Below, piece after piece: positions 16,456 through 25,066 of a DNA stretch of 64,000 nt. The stretch covers positions 124,001 through 188,000 of the forward strand of contig JAETQD010000004.1 of NCBI GenBank assembly GCA_021770825.1, read 5' to 3'. Source of the stretch: Clostridium sp. Its GTDB lineage: Bacteria; Bacillota; Clostridia; Lachnospirales; Lachnospiraceae. Made by a program: the position numbers and the translations under genes. The notes beneath the pieces are model-generated. The model was not told the DNA's origin. It worked only from the letters and a program-made list of their open reading frames with translations, and made no database searches. Each line of letters starts with the position of its first letter. Position 1 is the stretch's first letter.

Positions 16456-17553
16456 ATGAAGAAAACGTTAAGTCTTGCACTCAGCACAGCAATGATTCTG
16501 TCACTGACAGCCTGCGGAGGAAACGACACAGCATCCACCACAGCAGCACCGGCTCAGAACACCGAGACCAAGGCTGCCTCCTCTGCCACAGAAGATTCCG
16601 GTCTTACCACGGAAATCACTTCCACCGATAAGATCACCATTCGTCTGGCCTATGACGTTGCAGAATCCCATCCGTCACACACTGCTTTCGTTGAAAAGTT
16701 CCAGAATGCACTCCAGAATGCCAGCAGCGGAAACATCACCGTTGAGCTGTACCCCAACTCCCAGCTTGGCTCCCTGGCTGAGAACATGGAAGCCATGAGA
16801 ATCGGCGATCTGGAAATGGCAGCTTTAAATGACTCCATCGTTGCAGGTATCGTACCGGAATATAACCTGGTTGGGCTTCCCTTCCTCTGGACCTCCCTGG
16901 ATGCAGCCCATGAGGCCATGGACGGTGATTTCGGACAGGCTCTGGATAAGAAGTTAGAAGAACAGGCCGGTATCATCAGCCTTGCATGGGGCGATGTTGG
17001 CTTCCGTAACATCACAAACTCCAAGAAAGCTATTTCCACTCCGGACGACTTAAAGGGATTAAAGATCCGTACCATGACCAACAACCTGCATGTGGAATAC
17101 TTCACAGCACTCGGAGCCATCCCGACTCCTATGTCCTTCTCCGAGTTATTCACAGCCCTTCAGCAGAAGACCGTTGACGGCCAGGAGAACCCGACTGCTC
17201 TGATCTACAACAATGCATTATACGAAGCACAGAAATACATGAGCGTTTCCGAACACGTATTTACCGCAGTGGCTCTTAATATCTCCGCAGATTTCTACAA
17301 TAGCCTGCCGGAAGATTATCAGGCAGCCATCAAGGAAGCCGCTGTCAACACCATGGAATACCAGCGTGAGCTGATCACAGAAGAAAACCAGAACCTGCTT
17401 TCCAACATTGAGGCTGCAGGCGTTGAGGTTACGGTTCTCACTGACGAGCAGAAGGCCGCATTCCAGAAGGTGGCTGAGGAGACTGTTTATAAGACTGCTG
17501 CATCCACATATGGCCAGGATCTGATCGACATGGCTGCAAAATATAACAAGTAG
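16456..17553 (+). CDS. TRAP transporter solute-binding lipoprotein, DctP family
   Basis: This is the extracytoplasmic binding component of a TRAP transporter. The 365-residue product has a lipoprotein signal peptide (MKKTLSLALSTAMILSLTAC, lipidated Cys20), then an Ala/Thr/Ser-rich tether of about 35 residues, then a DctP fold starting TDKITIRLAYDVAESHPSH. The family features are ELYPNSQLGSLAENMEAMRIGDLEMA, the conserved arginine of the carboxylate site in GLKIRTMTNNLHVEYFTALGA (Arg about 200), and QEKTVDGQEN-like QQKTVDGQENP. That arginine implies a ligand with a carboxylate group. AGAAGGAGAG precedes the ATG. DctQ and DctM genes follow directly. Confidence 0.96.
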   Translation: MKKTLSLALSTAMILSLTACGGNDTASTTAAPAQNTETKAASSATEDSGLTTEITSTDKITIRLAYDVAESHPSHTAFVEKFQNALQNASSGNITVELYPNSQLGSLAENMEAMRIGDLEMAALNDSIVAGIVPEYNLVGLPFLWTSLDAAHEAMDGDFGQALDKKLEEQAGIISLAWGDVGFRNITNSKKAISTPDDLKGLKIRTMTNNLHVEYFTALGAIPTPMSFSELFTALQQKTVDGQENPTALIYNNALYEAQKYMSVSEHVFTAVALNISADFYNSLPEDYQAAIKEAAVNTMEYQRELITEENQNLLSNIEAAGVEVTVLTDEQKAAFQKVAEETVYKTAASTYGQDLIDMAAKYNK

Positions 17554-17598
17554 GAAGTGCTGCAGTGAGTTAAGACGCAAGAGAGGAGGAGCTTTCGT

Positions 17599-18096
17599 AT
17601 GAAGATCCTGAAACTGTTAGATGAAAAGCTGGAGGAAGTGTTTCTGGTGATCATCCTGATTGCGGCGGTTATCATCGTGGCCATGCAGGTTGTAACCAGA
17701 TACGTCTTAAAGGTTCCGCTTCCCTGGAGTGAAGAAATTGCCCGTTATCTGTTCTTATGGCTTACCTGGGTGGGTGCATCCTATGCAACCAAGGAGAGAA
17801 AGCATGTGAGCATTGATCTGGTGTATGAAAAGCTTCCGGCAGGCGGGCAGATGATCTGTAAGATCATTACCAATATTATCTGGGTGATTTTCCTGTTTAT
17901 GATGGCCCGTCTTTCCTTAAAGCTTACCATGAGCGTGGCTTCCGGCGGACAGGTGGCCACAGGAAGCGGTATCCCCATGTGGGTTCCCTACGCATCCATT
18001 CCCACCGGAATGACCCTCATGACCATCCGTTTGCTGCAGAACTGCTACCAGGATGTGAAAGCATATACAGCGAAAAAGAAAGAAGGTGAGCATTAG
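17599..18096 (+). CDS. TRAP transporter small permease, DctQ family
   Basis: This 165-residue protein has four hydrophobic segments and is the small membrane subunit of the TRAP transporter. The motif VVTRYVLKVPLPWSEEIARYLFLWLTWVGASYATKE is characteristic in pattern (RY, PW-EE, R-FLW-T-GA) and spans about residues 32-67. GAGAGGAGGAGC precedes the ATG. Its stop codon shares one base with the GTG start of DctM. Confidence 0.94.
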   Translation: MKILKLLDEKLEEVFLVIILIAAVIIVAMQVVTRYVLKVPLPWSEEIARYLFLWLTWVGASYATKERKHVSIDLVYEKLPAGGQMICKIITNIIWVIFLFMMARLSLKLTMSVASGGQVATGSGIPMWVPYASIPTGMTLMTIRLLQNCYQDVKAYTAKKKEGEH

Positions 18097-19370
18097 TGGT
18101 AATTAAGATACTTGTTTTATTCGGAACCATGTTTCTTCTCATGATGATCGGCTCCCCCATTGCCGTGGCTTTAGGCGTTGCCACAATGGTCACCATGACA
18201 GCAACCACCAACATCAGTCTGACCACCATGTCCACAGCCTGCTTAAGCGGCCTGGATTCCTTCCCATTGATGGCAATTCCGTTCTTTATGCTGGCAGGAA
18301 ACCTGATGAAATCCGGAGGAATTTCCCGAAGGATCCTGGACTTTGCCGATGCCGTTGTGGGGTGGGTAACAGGAAGCGTGGGTATGGTAACGGTTGTGGC
18401 CTCCATGTTCTTTGCTGCCCTGTCCGGTTCCTCACCGGCCACAGTAACGGCCATCGGCGGTATTACCATTCCGGAAATGAAGAAAGAGGGCTATGACCCG
18501 GCCTATGCAACTGCCATTACGGCAGCCACAGGAACCATCGGTGTAATTATCCCGCCCAGCATTCCCTTTGTTATTTACGGCGTTGCTGCCCAGTGCTCCA
18601 TTTCCGATCTGTTCCTGGCAGGCGTAATTCCGGGAATTTTAATCGGCCTTGTATTGATGGCAGTAAACTACGTGACAGCAAAGAAGCACAACTATGGAAG
18701 CAAAAAGAAATTCAACACCAAACATCTGTTACATACGTTAGCAGACTCCATCTGGGCTCTTTTGGTTCCGGTTATTATCCTGGGCGGAATCTACGGCGGT
18801 ATCTTTACCCCCACAGAGTCTGCGGTTGCAGCGATCATTTATTCCATTATCATCGGTGTCTTTGTATACCATGAGCTGGATTTAAAGAGTATCCTGGAGG
18901 CCTTCAAGGAAACAGCACTGATCAATGGACAGACCACCTTCCTGGTTGGTATATCCATGTCATTTGCCAGATTCCTTACGATGTCCCAGGTTCCCACCAC
19001 TCTGGCAAAGAGTATTTTAGGCATCAGCAACCCCATTGCCATTCTTCTTGTAATCAACCTGTTCCTTCTGGTTGTGGGCTGCTTCATTGATAATATTTCA
19101 TCCACTGTTATTCTGACACCGATCTTACTTCCCATCGTAACCGGTATCGGCATGAGCCCGGTTCAGTTTGGTATCGTTATGACAGTAAACCTGGCAATCG
19201 GCTTCATCACACCGCCTTATGGCTGTAACCTGTTCTTTGCATCAGCCATTTCGGGAGTGTCCGTTGTGGATATTTCAAAGAAGATTCTTCCGATGATCGG
19301 TGTTATGTTAATCGTGCTGATGGCACTTACCTTTATTCCGGCGCTTTCCGTAGGAATTTTAGGACTTTAA
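18096..19370 (+). CDS. TRAP transporter large permease, DctM family
   Basis: This 424-residue polytopic protein is the large, ion-coupled subunit of the TRAP transporter. It has the usual dozen or so hydrophobic segments, with FPLMAIPFFMLAGNLM near residue 55, ALSGSSPATVTAIGG, TGTIGVIIPPSIPFVIYG and NLAIGFITPPYGCNLFFA, all typical of DctM. GTG at 18096 overlaps the last base of the DctQ stop (TAGTG), and GAAGGTGAG serves as ribosome site, so the two are translationally coupled. A terminator follows at 19391. Confidence 0.95.
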   Translation: MVIKILVLFGTMFLLMMIGSPIAVALGVATMVTMTATTNISLTTMSTACLSGLDSFPLMAIPFFMLAGNLMKSGGISRRILDFADAVVGWVTGSVGMVTVVASMFFAALSGSSPATVTAIGGITIPEMKKEGYDPAYATAITAATGTIGVIIPPSIPFVIYGVAAQCSISDLFLAGVIPGILIGLVLMAVNYVTAKKHNYGSKKKFNTKHLLHTLADSIWALLVPVIILGGIYGGIFTPTESAVAAIIYSIIIGVFVYHELDLKSILEAFKETALINGQTTFLVGISMSFARFLTMSQVPTTLAKSILGISNPIAILLVINLFLLVVGCFIDNISSTVILTPILLPIVTGIGMSPVQFGIVMTVNLAIGFITPPYGCNLFFASAISGVSVVDISKKILPMIGVMLIVLMALTFIPALSVGILGL

Positions 19371-19390
19371 TAAAAAATAGGAATTTTAAC

Positions 19391-19420
19391 GGGGATGTCC
19401 ATAGGGGCATCCCTTTCCTT
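19391..19420 (+). terminator. Terminator of the P-protein-like/TRAP operon
   Basis: GGGATG and CATCCC arms with an internal CC/GG extension form a hairpin followed by TTTCCTTTTGT. It ends the operon that started near 9841. Confidence 0.65.
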
Positions 19421-19450
19421 TTGTCCCTTTCTTTTTGGCCCACGGGAAAC

Positions 19451-19478
19451 TTGACAACCCGTTTTTTACAGGTACAAT
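19451..19478 (+). promoter_or_regulatory. Promoter of the 19522 membrane protein gene
   Basis: A perfect -35 TTGACA (19451-19456) and a -10 TACAAT (19473-19478) are 16 bases apart, 44 bases before the TTG start codon. Confidence 0.75.
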
Positions 19479-19521
19479 AGTCTTAAAGACATGCATTTTA
19501 GGAAAAAACGGAGGATGAAAA

Positions 19522-20358
19522 TTGAAGAATAACCAAAAATGGAGAAGCTTTTACAGAGCTGTGATGGCAGAGCTTAAGGAACACAGGAGCACATTCCTTA
19601 TTTACATGGGACTCCGCCTGATGGTGATGATCGTGTTTGTCATGCAGCTCTTCAATCAAAATTATGAGAGTGCATTTTTATGTGTGCTGACGCTGGTGCT
19701 GATGATACTCCCCAGCGTGGTTCAGGTGACCTTCCGGGTGGAGCTTCCCACACTTTTGGAGATCATCATTCTTATTTTTATTTTTGCAGCGGAAATTCTT
19801 GGGGAAATCCGTTCGTTTTATATACAGTTTCCCTACTGGGATACCATCCTCCATACCTTAAACGGCTTTCTGTGTGCGGCCGTGGGATTTTCCCTGGTGG
19901 ACATTATGAACCGGCAGAGCAAGGTGAAATTTGACTTATCGCCGCTTTTTATGGCTGTGGTTGCCTTCTGTTTTTCCATGACCATCGGTGTACTGTGGGA
20001 GTTTTTCGAGTTTGGAATGGACATGCTTTTCGGGCTTGACATGCAGAAGGACACCATTGTACATACCATCTCTTCCACGCTGCTGGACCCGGCCTTAAAA
20101 AACAACTGCGTTTCCATCACGGATATCCATGAGGTGGCATTGGACGGACGGCTATTGGACATTGACGGATATCTGGATATCGGACTCATAGATACCATGT
20201 ACGATCTGATCGTGAATTTCATCGGGGCTCTGACCTTTTCTGTCATGGGATATCTTTATGTGAAGTACCAGAACCACAAGGGCCTTGTAAAGGGCCTGGT
20301 CCCGGAGCCATGGTCAGAAGAAAAGCAGGAAGCTTACAAAAAGAGTAAAAAACAGTGA
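19522..20358 (+). CDS. Membrane protein resembling the DUF2238/YjdF family
   Basis: This 278-residue integral membrane protein has about six hydrophobic segments. Conserved-looking polar motifs within or near membrane segments are YWDTILHTLNGFLCAAVGFSL, GVLWEFFEFGMDMLFGLDMQKDTIVH and DTMYDLIVNFIGALTFS; this set (DTxxH, WE..E, DTxxDxxxNxxG) resembles the DUF2238/YjdF family, whose function is unknown. The start is a TTG at 19522, seven bases after GGAGG; an ATG at 19515 in another frame ends after five codons. It has its own promoter and no related neighbour, so its role cannot be inferred. Confidence 0.75.
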   Translation: MKNNQKWRSFYRAVMAELKEHRSTFLIYMGLRLMVMIVFVMQLFNQNYESAFLCVLTLVLMILPSVVQVTFRVELPTLLEIIILIFIFAAEILGEIRSFYIQFPYWDTILHTLNGFLCAAVGFSLVDIMNRQSKVKFDLSPLFMAVVAFCFSMTIGVLWEFFEFGMDMLFGLDMQKDTIVHTISSTLLDPALKNNCVSITDIHEVALDGRLLDIDGYLDIGLIDTMYDLIVNFIGALTFSVMGYLYVKYQNHKGLVKGLVPEPWSEEKQEAYKKSKKQ

Positions 20359-20397
20359 CAAATGTAATGGCCCAAAGTGAGGGATGACATCTGCCCT

Positions 20398-20426
20398 TTG
20401 ACTGGGATGGACGATATAATTACAGT
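20398..20426 (+). promoter_or_regulatory. Possible promoter before the 20458 gene
   Basis: TTGACT (20398-20403) and TACAGT (20421-20426) are 17 bases apart. A TATAAT at 20415-20420 is also present but has no -35 at a proper distance. The transcript would cover the membrane protein and probably the two-component pair behind it. Confidence 0.5.
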
Positions 20427-20457
20427 ATCAAAAACATCTTGGGAAAGGGGAATGGCT

Positions 20458-22017
20458 ATGAGATTTCTTGTTATGATGATACTTTACGGGGCAGCGCTCC
20501 TGGGGGCCGCCGTATTCTTTGCAGTGATTGGAATTGTGAAAACATGCAGCAGGGAAACAAAAGAAGCGCCCGGAGATCGGGATTTTGTAAATACCATCGC
20601 CCTTGCGGCAGGTGCCATTTTTGTGATTCTGGCAGGCTGTATTTTTGCCACCACCACCTGGAGGCTGATGGGAAGTCTCACAAAGATAGTGGCTGTTGCG
20701 GTCTTTGCAGCGGTATCGTTTCTGGCCGGATGGGCGGCCGATGAAAAGCTCCATATCCGGAAAACAGCCATGGCCTGTCACTTTTTAGGTTCCGTATTCG
20801 TATGTTTGCTGGCAGTGACTGCCGGGTATTTCCATATGCTGGGTCCTGTATTTGCCTTTGGAGAAGACGGCTGGTGGTGCGTTCTGGGAATGGGCTTCAT
20901 GGGCTTTCTGGGAGCCCTTGCGGAAGGCGTTTTAAGATTTCAAGGCACAGTCTATAAAAAGATACTTTTTCTTGCCTTTCAGGCAGGCACCATCTTCCTT
21001 ATGGGGTGCTGCGGAATGGTTTTCTGGGACGAACTTATGGATATGGGCAGCTCCCATATGGAAACTGCGGTCTTTGGCCTGGTGTGTCTTCTTATGACAG
21101 CGGCAGGTAACGGCTGGCTGGTTTTGAAAAAGAGACAGGAATGGGCCAAGGTGATGGTCTCCTTCGCGGCCGTGGGGCTTATCCACTATACGGTGATTTT
21201 TCTTCCGATCTCCACGGAAAGCCAGTTTTTCTTCATGGCAGCCCTTATGACCATGTGCTTTTTGGCTCTTAAAACCTTCTGCGGCATGGCAGCAGAAATC
21301 ATCTGTATCCTGGCTCTTCTGGCGGATACGGGAATACTGGCTCTTTTGGAACTTTTTGGACCGGGCCGTCCTCTGGATGAAATCAGGCTCCTGGCGGCGC
21401 TTCTCATGCTGGGATTTGCGCTGTGGGTGTGGGGAAAGAGAGTTTCCCCGGTGCGGATTCTGATTCCTTTTATCATGTGGTATCTGGTGATCCCGGTGAG
21501 AGCGCTGATTGGAGAGTTTACACCCTGGATGCCGGAGATAATGTGGCTTACATTCCTGTATGTGAGCGGCCTGGCTGTCTGGGATCTTGTAAAGAGAGAA
21601 CTGTGGGGGCCTGGTATTCTTGCCATCAGCGCACTTTCCCTCTTTTTGGTATCGTATGAGGATGCATCCGGCTGGGAAGCGGTCTGGGCAGTTCTTCTGG
21701 GGATTTACGGATGCGGGAAGGCCTTTGACGGCCAGGAGAAAACCACTTGGGCGGTGCTTATGATTCTGGTGCTGGAAAGCCTTTTTGCAGGAGGCCTGGC
21801 CAACGCGCTGATTTTGGAGGGCATCTGCTTTATTCTCTATTTCCTGGCTCACAAAAAAGAAAACGGACGGCTGGCAAAGGGCTCCGGAATCCTTATGGTT
21901 CTCATTGCCGTTTACGTGATGAAGGATTTCTGGATGGACCTTGCATGGTGGGTATACCTGCTTGCTGCTGGAATCGGCCTTATGGTGTTTGCGGCCGTGA
22001 GGGAGAAAAAGGACTGA
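20458..22017 (+). CDS. Polytopic membrane protein of unknown function
   Basis: This 519-residue protein is almost entirely hydrophobic, with roughly fourteen to sixteen membrane segments separated by short polar loops, and has no motif that I can assign. A dense run of segments with short basic loops (for example LHIRKTAMACHFLG and KKRQEWAKVMVSF) suggests a DUF2157-like architecture, but this is weak. ATG at 20458 is preferred because GGAAAGGGG lies nine bases before it; an ATG two codons earlier and a GTG at 20377 fit less well. It ends 26 bases before a histidine kinase gene, so it may be co-transcribed with, and possibly sensed through, that two-component system. Confidence 0.7.
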   Translation: MRFLVMMILYGAALLGAAVFFAVIGIVKTCSRETKEAPGDRDFVNTIALAAGAIFVILAGCIFATTTWRLMGSLTKIVAVAVFAAVSFLAGWAADEKLHIRKTAMACHFLGSVFVCLLAVTAGYFHMLGPVFAFGEDGWWCVLGMGFMGFLGALAEGVLRFQGTVYKKILFLAFQAGTIFLMGCCGMVFWDELMDMGSSHMETAVFGLVCLLMTAAGNGWLVLKKRQEWAKVMVSFAAVGLIHYTVIFLPISTESQFFFMAALMTMCFLALKTFCGMAAEIICILALLADTGILALLELFGPGRPLDEIRLLAALLMLGFALWVWGKRVSPVRILIPFIMWYLVIPVRALIGEFTPWMPEIMWLTFLYVSGLAVWDLVKRELWGPGILAISALSLFLVSYEDASGWEAVWAVLLGIYGCGKAFDGQEKTTWAVLMILVLESLFAGGLANALILEGICFILYFLAHKKENGRLAKGSGILMVLIAVYVMKDFWMDLAWWVYLLAAGIGLMVFAAVREKKD

Positions 22018-22043
22018 TTTTTTGAGAAATGTGGAGGAGACAT

Positions 22044-23681
22044 ATGGGAGGATTTCTGCTTCGGCTCACTTATCTTTGTACCATCGGATGTTCCCTTTAT
22101 ACATCGGGATGGCTGCTTTTTAAGGCAGGAAGAAATAAGAATACCCTGGCCCTGGCTGCCTGCCAGGTGCTGGTGATCATCTGGTGCGTTCCTCTGCTGT
22201 TTTCCGGATTTCTCACCACCAGAACCATGAAATATGTGGCCTATGGAATTTCCTATGCCGGAATTAGTTTCATCGGCCCGGCCTGGCTGGAATTTTCCTT
22301 TGGCTACTGCAAAAAGGATCCGGGCCCCTTCATAAGGCGGCTGCTCCCCGGAATTTCCGTTTTCAATTATGTCATGTTTCTGACCAATGAAAGCCATAAC
22401 CTGTTCTACCGGCAGTTTGCTGTGGAAGCCGTGGAATACGGTCCTGTCTTCTATTTCCATATGCTTTTCACCTATGCATGTGTGGTGGGAGGCATGGCAG
22501 TGGTATTCCGGGAATTTATTAAGAGAAGAGTGGATGTCAGGCATCTGGCGGTGATCTGCCTGGCTGCCGCAGTTCCCCTGTGCTTTAACTGCCTTTATCT
22601 TTCCGGCACGGTGAAGACCGGGTTTGACCTTACGCCTCCGGCTTTTGCCTGGTCCAGTTTTCTGATGCTGATTGCCGTATTCCGGTACGATTTTCTGGAC
22701 GTGAACGCCATGGCCTTTGAACATATTTTTGATTCCATCGCGGAAGGCGTTCTGGTGTATGACCGGAGAGGGATGCTGACCTACCATAACCAGGCGGCAG
22801 AACAATGGATTGGCCTTGAGGGAAACGAGGACATGGAAGCGGTGAACCAAAAGCTGGAAGCCATGGGCTTTCCGGGACCGGCCATGGACGGCGGAGGAGG
22901 GGAAGCTCTGGAGGCCATGCAAAAGAACGGGACCAGGCTCCGTATGAAGCAGTACCAGTACAAAAATTCCAAGGGGCAGACGGATGCGGCGGCTGTGATT
23001 TTAACGGATGTGAGTGAGTTCTACCAGGCTCTTAAAAATAAGGAGGAGCTGGAGTTTTCTGAGCGGCGTCTGGCGGTGGAGCAGGAAAGAAACCGCATTG
23101 CCCAGGAAGTCCATGACACCACAGGCCACACCCTCACCATGATACAGTCCCTGCTGCGGCTGATGCGGGCTCAGATGAAGACGGGGACGCCAGAGTCTCA
23201 GGATGCCGTATACGAATACATGGCCCAGGCCCAGGAGCTGGTGACGGGCGGAATCCGGGAGCTGCGCTGTTCCATCAACGAAATGCGCCAGGAAAAGGAA
23301 ACTACGGTGACAGGCACCATGGCCGATCTGGCAGGACGCGTGAAGGAAATCCCGGTGGAGGTGGAAATCCAGGGAGAGGACGGCCAGGCCTATACCGGTC
23401 TGGCGCCTGTGGTTTATGGGATTTTGCGGGAAGCCATCACCAACTGCTTAAAATACGCGGCGGCATCCCGCATGGATGTGATTGTGAAATTTGAGAAGGA
23501 CTCCCTGAAGCTGTTCATTTTTGACGATGGGTGCGGGTGTGAAAGCATCAGGGAAAGCAACGGAATCCGGGGAATCCGTGAACGGGCAGCCAAAACCGGA
23601 GGAACCGTCAGGTTCTTTTCCGCAGCGGGAGAGGGATTCCAGATTTATGTAAATCTGCCGGTAAAGGAGCAGGAAACATGA
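22044..23681 (+). CDS. Membrane sensor histidine kinase (7TM-type sensor, PAS, HisKA_3)
   Basis: This 545-residue protein is a NarX/LiaS-class sensor kinase. The first 220 residues hold about seven hydrophobic segments, in the manner of the HisKA_7TM N-terminal sensor region. A PAS-like domain follows (AFEHIFDSIAEGVLVYDRRGMLTYHNQAAEQWIGLEG region). The dimerisation helix has RNRIAQEVHDTTGHTL with phosphoacceptor His357. The ATPase domain carries REAITNCLKYAAASRM (N box) and FDDGCGCE with GIRGIRERA (G boxes). ATG 22044 follows TGGAGGAG; the ATG five codons upstream overlaps that site. It overlaps the response regulator by four bases (ATGA), so the two form a cognate pair. The signal is unknown. 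Confidence 0.92.
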   Translation: MGGFLLRLTYLCTIGCSLYTSGWLLFKAGRNKNTLALAACQVLVIIWCVPLLFSGFLTTRTMKYVAYGISYAGISFIGPAWLEFSFGYCKKDPGPFIRRLLPGISVFNYVMFLTNESHNLFYRQFAVEAVEYGPVFYFHMLFTYACVVGGMAVVFREFIKRRVDVRHLAVICLAAAVPLCFNCLYLSGTVKTGFDLTPPAFAWSSFLMLIAVFRYDFLDVNAMAFEHIFDSIAEGVLVYDRRGMLTYHNQAAEQWIGLEGNEDMEAVNQKLEAMGFPGPAMDGGGGEALEAMQKNGTRLRMKQYQYKNSKGQTDAAAVILTDVSEFYQALKNKEELEFSERRLAVEQERNRIAQEVHDTTGHTLTMIQSLLRLMRAQMKTGTPESQDAVYEYMAQAQELVTGGIRELRCSINEMRQEKETTVTGTMADLAGRVKEIPVEVEIQGEDGQAYTGLAPVVYGILREAITNCLKYAAASRMDVIVKFEKDSLKLFIFDDGCGCESIRESNGIRGIRERAAKTGGTVRFFSAAGEGFQIYVNLPVKEQET

Positions 23682-24340
23682 TACGAGTTGTAATTGCAGA
23701 TGATATTCAGATATTAAGGCAGGGGCTCAGGGCAATTTTAAGCCAGGATCCGGAGATTCAGGTAGTTGGTCTTGCCGCAGACGGGAAGGAGGCCTTTGAG
23801 CTGTGTCAAAAGGAACAGCCGGATGTGGTTCTCATGGACATGCGGATGCCGGGATATGACGGAAGCTGGGGAATTGAAAAAATAAAGGAACAGTTTCCGG
23901 AGATTAAGGTGCTGGTGCTGACCACCTTTGACGATGATGAGACGGTGGAGGCCGCGGTGGGAAAGGGCGCCGACGGATATATTTTAAAGGAAATGGAAGA
24001 TGAGAAGGTAATCCAGTCGGTGAAGGCAGTCTGCATGGGAGTCCGGGTGTTCGGCGGCAGCGTGTTCGACGGGATGAGAAAACAGATGGCAGCTCCGGAA
24101 AAAAGGAAGCCGGAAAGAGACCGGAAGACGGAAGAAAAGATCGGGACCATTACGGGACGTGAGCGGGACATCATGCGCCTTGTGGCCAGAGGAATGGACA
24201 ACAAAGAAATTGCATCAGAGCTTTTCCTGGCAGAGGGTACGATCCGCAACCACATTTCCAGAATCCTGGAAAAACTGGAGCTTAAGGACCGGACCCAGCT
24301 TGCCGTTTTTACAGTCAAAAACCGTCTGGACGAGGAGTAA
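23678..24340 (+). CDS. NarL/LuxR-type response regulator
   Basis: This 220-residue DNA-binding response regulator is the partner of the preceding kinase. The receiver domain has Asp8-Asp9, phosphoacceptor Asp54 in VVLMDMRMPG and the Lys in YILKEME. A charged linker (about 132-155) leads to a LuxR/GerE helix-turn-helix, ITGRERDIMRLVARGMDNKEIASEL then EGTIRNHISRILEKL. It starts within the kinase gene (ATGA overlap). Its stop codon is directly adjacent to the stop codon of the convergent SDR gene, with no intervening base for a terminator. Confidence 0.94.
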   Translation: MIRVVIADDIQILRQGLRAILSQDPEIQVVGLAADGKEAFELCQKEQPDVVLMDMRMPGYDGSWGIEKIKEQFPEIKVLVLTTFDDDETVEAAVGKGADGYILKEMEDEKVIQSVKAVCMGVRVFGGSVFDGMRKQMAAPEKRKPERDRKTEEKIGTITGRERDIMRLVARGMDNKEIASELFLAEGTIRNHISRILEKLELKDRTQLAVFTVKNRLDEE

Positions 24341-25054
24341 TTAAATATCAGAAGAAAGGGACCAGCCGCAGTCTCCCGTGTAAATCATCTGCTTTGTCAT
24401 ACCGCCGTCAATGCAGATGTTTTCTCCTGTGATGAAGCCGGCTTTTTCCGAGCAGAGGAAGAGGGCCATATTGGCGATGTCCATGGGATTTCCCACACGG
24501 CCTGCCGGATGCTGGAATGCGTCCGGGCCGGAATATTCCTTAAAGTCTGTGTCAATCCATCCGGGGGAGATGGAATTAACCCGTACAGAGCCGGAGAAGC
24601 TGACAGCCAGCGCGTGGGTCAAAGCGGCAATTCCGCCCTTTGCGGCGGTGTAGCTTTCTGTCTGGGGCTGGCTCATGCGGTCTCTGGAGGAGGAAATATT
24701 TAAGATGGAAGCGCCGGGAGCAAAGTGGGGACGAAAGAGCTTGGACAAATAAAAGGGCGCCGTTACACCCACCAGAAGGGCGTAATTGAATTCCTCATAA
24801 GAACAGGAATCAATTCCCTTCATCTGCGGCAGGGCATTGTTGACGAGAACGTCCACGTGTCCGTAATCGGAAATCACGCGGGAGGCGAAGTCCTCCAGAA
24901 CGTCCCTGCGGGAAATATCTCCCACATAATAGTCATTTGGCAGAAGATCGATGGTGCATACAAATGCGCCGCTTTTTTTGAATTCGTCTGCGATGGTTTT
25001 TCCGATTCCTTTGGCGCCTCCGGTCACAACCACAACCTTGTCTTTAAAATTCAT
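24341..25054 (-). CDS. SDR-family dehydrogenase next to the DtxR regulator
   Basis: This 237-residue short-chain dehydrogenase has TGGAKGIGKT near residue 11, VLVNNALP (NNA motif), the catalytic Ser in LNISSSRDRM, YTAAKGG (YxxxK), and SPGWIDTDF. The C-terminus ICIDGGMTKQMIY is usual for the family. The substrate cannot be told. It lies 12 bases downstream of the DtxR-type regulator gene on the same strand, so the two share a transcript and it may respond to metal. The GGAGGTACGG sequence before its ATG is a good ribosome site. Confidence 0.9.
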   Translation of the reverse strand: MNFKDKVVVVTGGAKGIGKTIADEFKKSGAFVCTIDLLPNDYYVGDISRRDVLEDFASRVISDYGHVDVLVNNALPQMKGIDSCSYEEFNYALLVGVTAPFYLSKLFRPHFAPGASILNISSSRDRMSQPQTESYTAAKGGIAALTHALAVSFSGSVRVNSISPGWIDTDFKEYSGPDAFQHPAGRVGNPMDIANMALFLCSEKAGFITGENICIDGGMTKQMIYTGDCGWSLSSDI

Positions 25055-25066
25055 CCGTACCTCCTG

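Noticed and set aside
20932-21852. A 306-codon minus-strand frame opposite the membrane protein gene
   Set aside because: The composition is rich in His, Lys and Gln, as expected from the complement of hydrophobic codons. No family motif is visible and the plus-strand gene is clearly real.
21912-22922. A 336-codon minus-strand frame opposite the histidine kinase
   Set aside because: The kinase frame has all the expected motifs; the minus frame has none and no ribosome site.
23678-24340. Frame-shifted 61-codon frame at 24159 in the response regulator
   Set aside because: It lies entirely inside the helix-turn-helix coding region in another frame.
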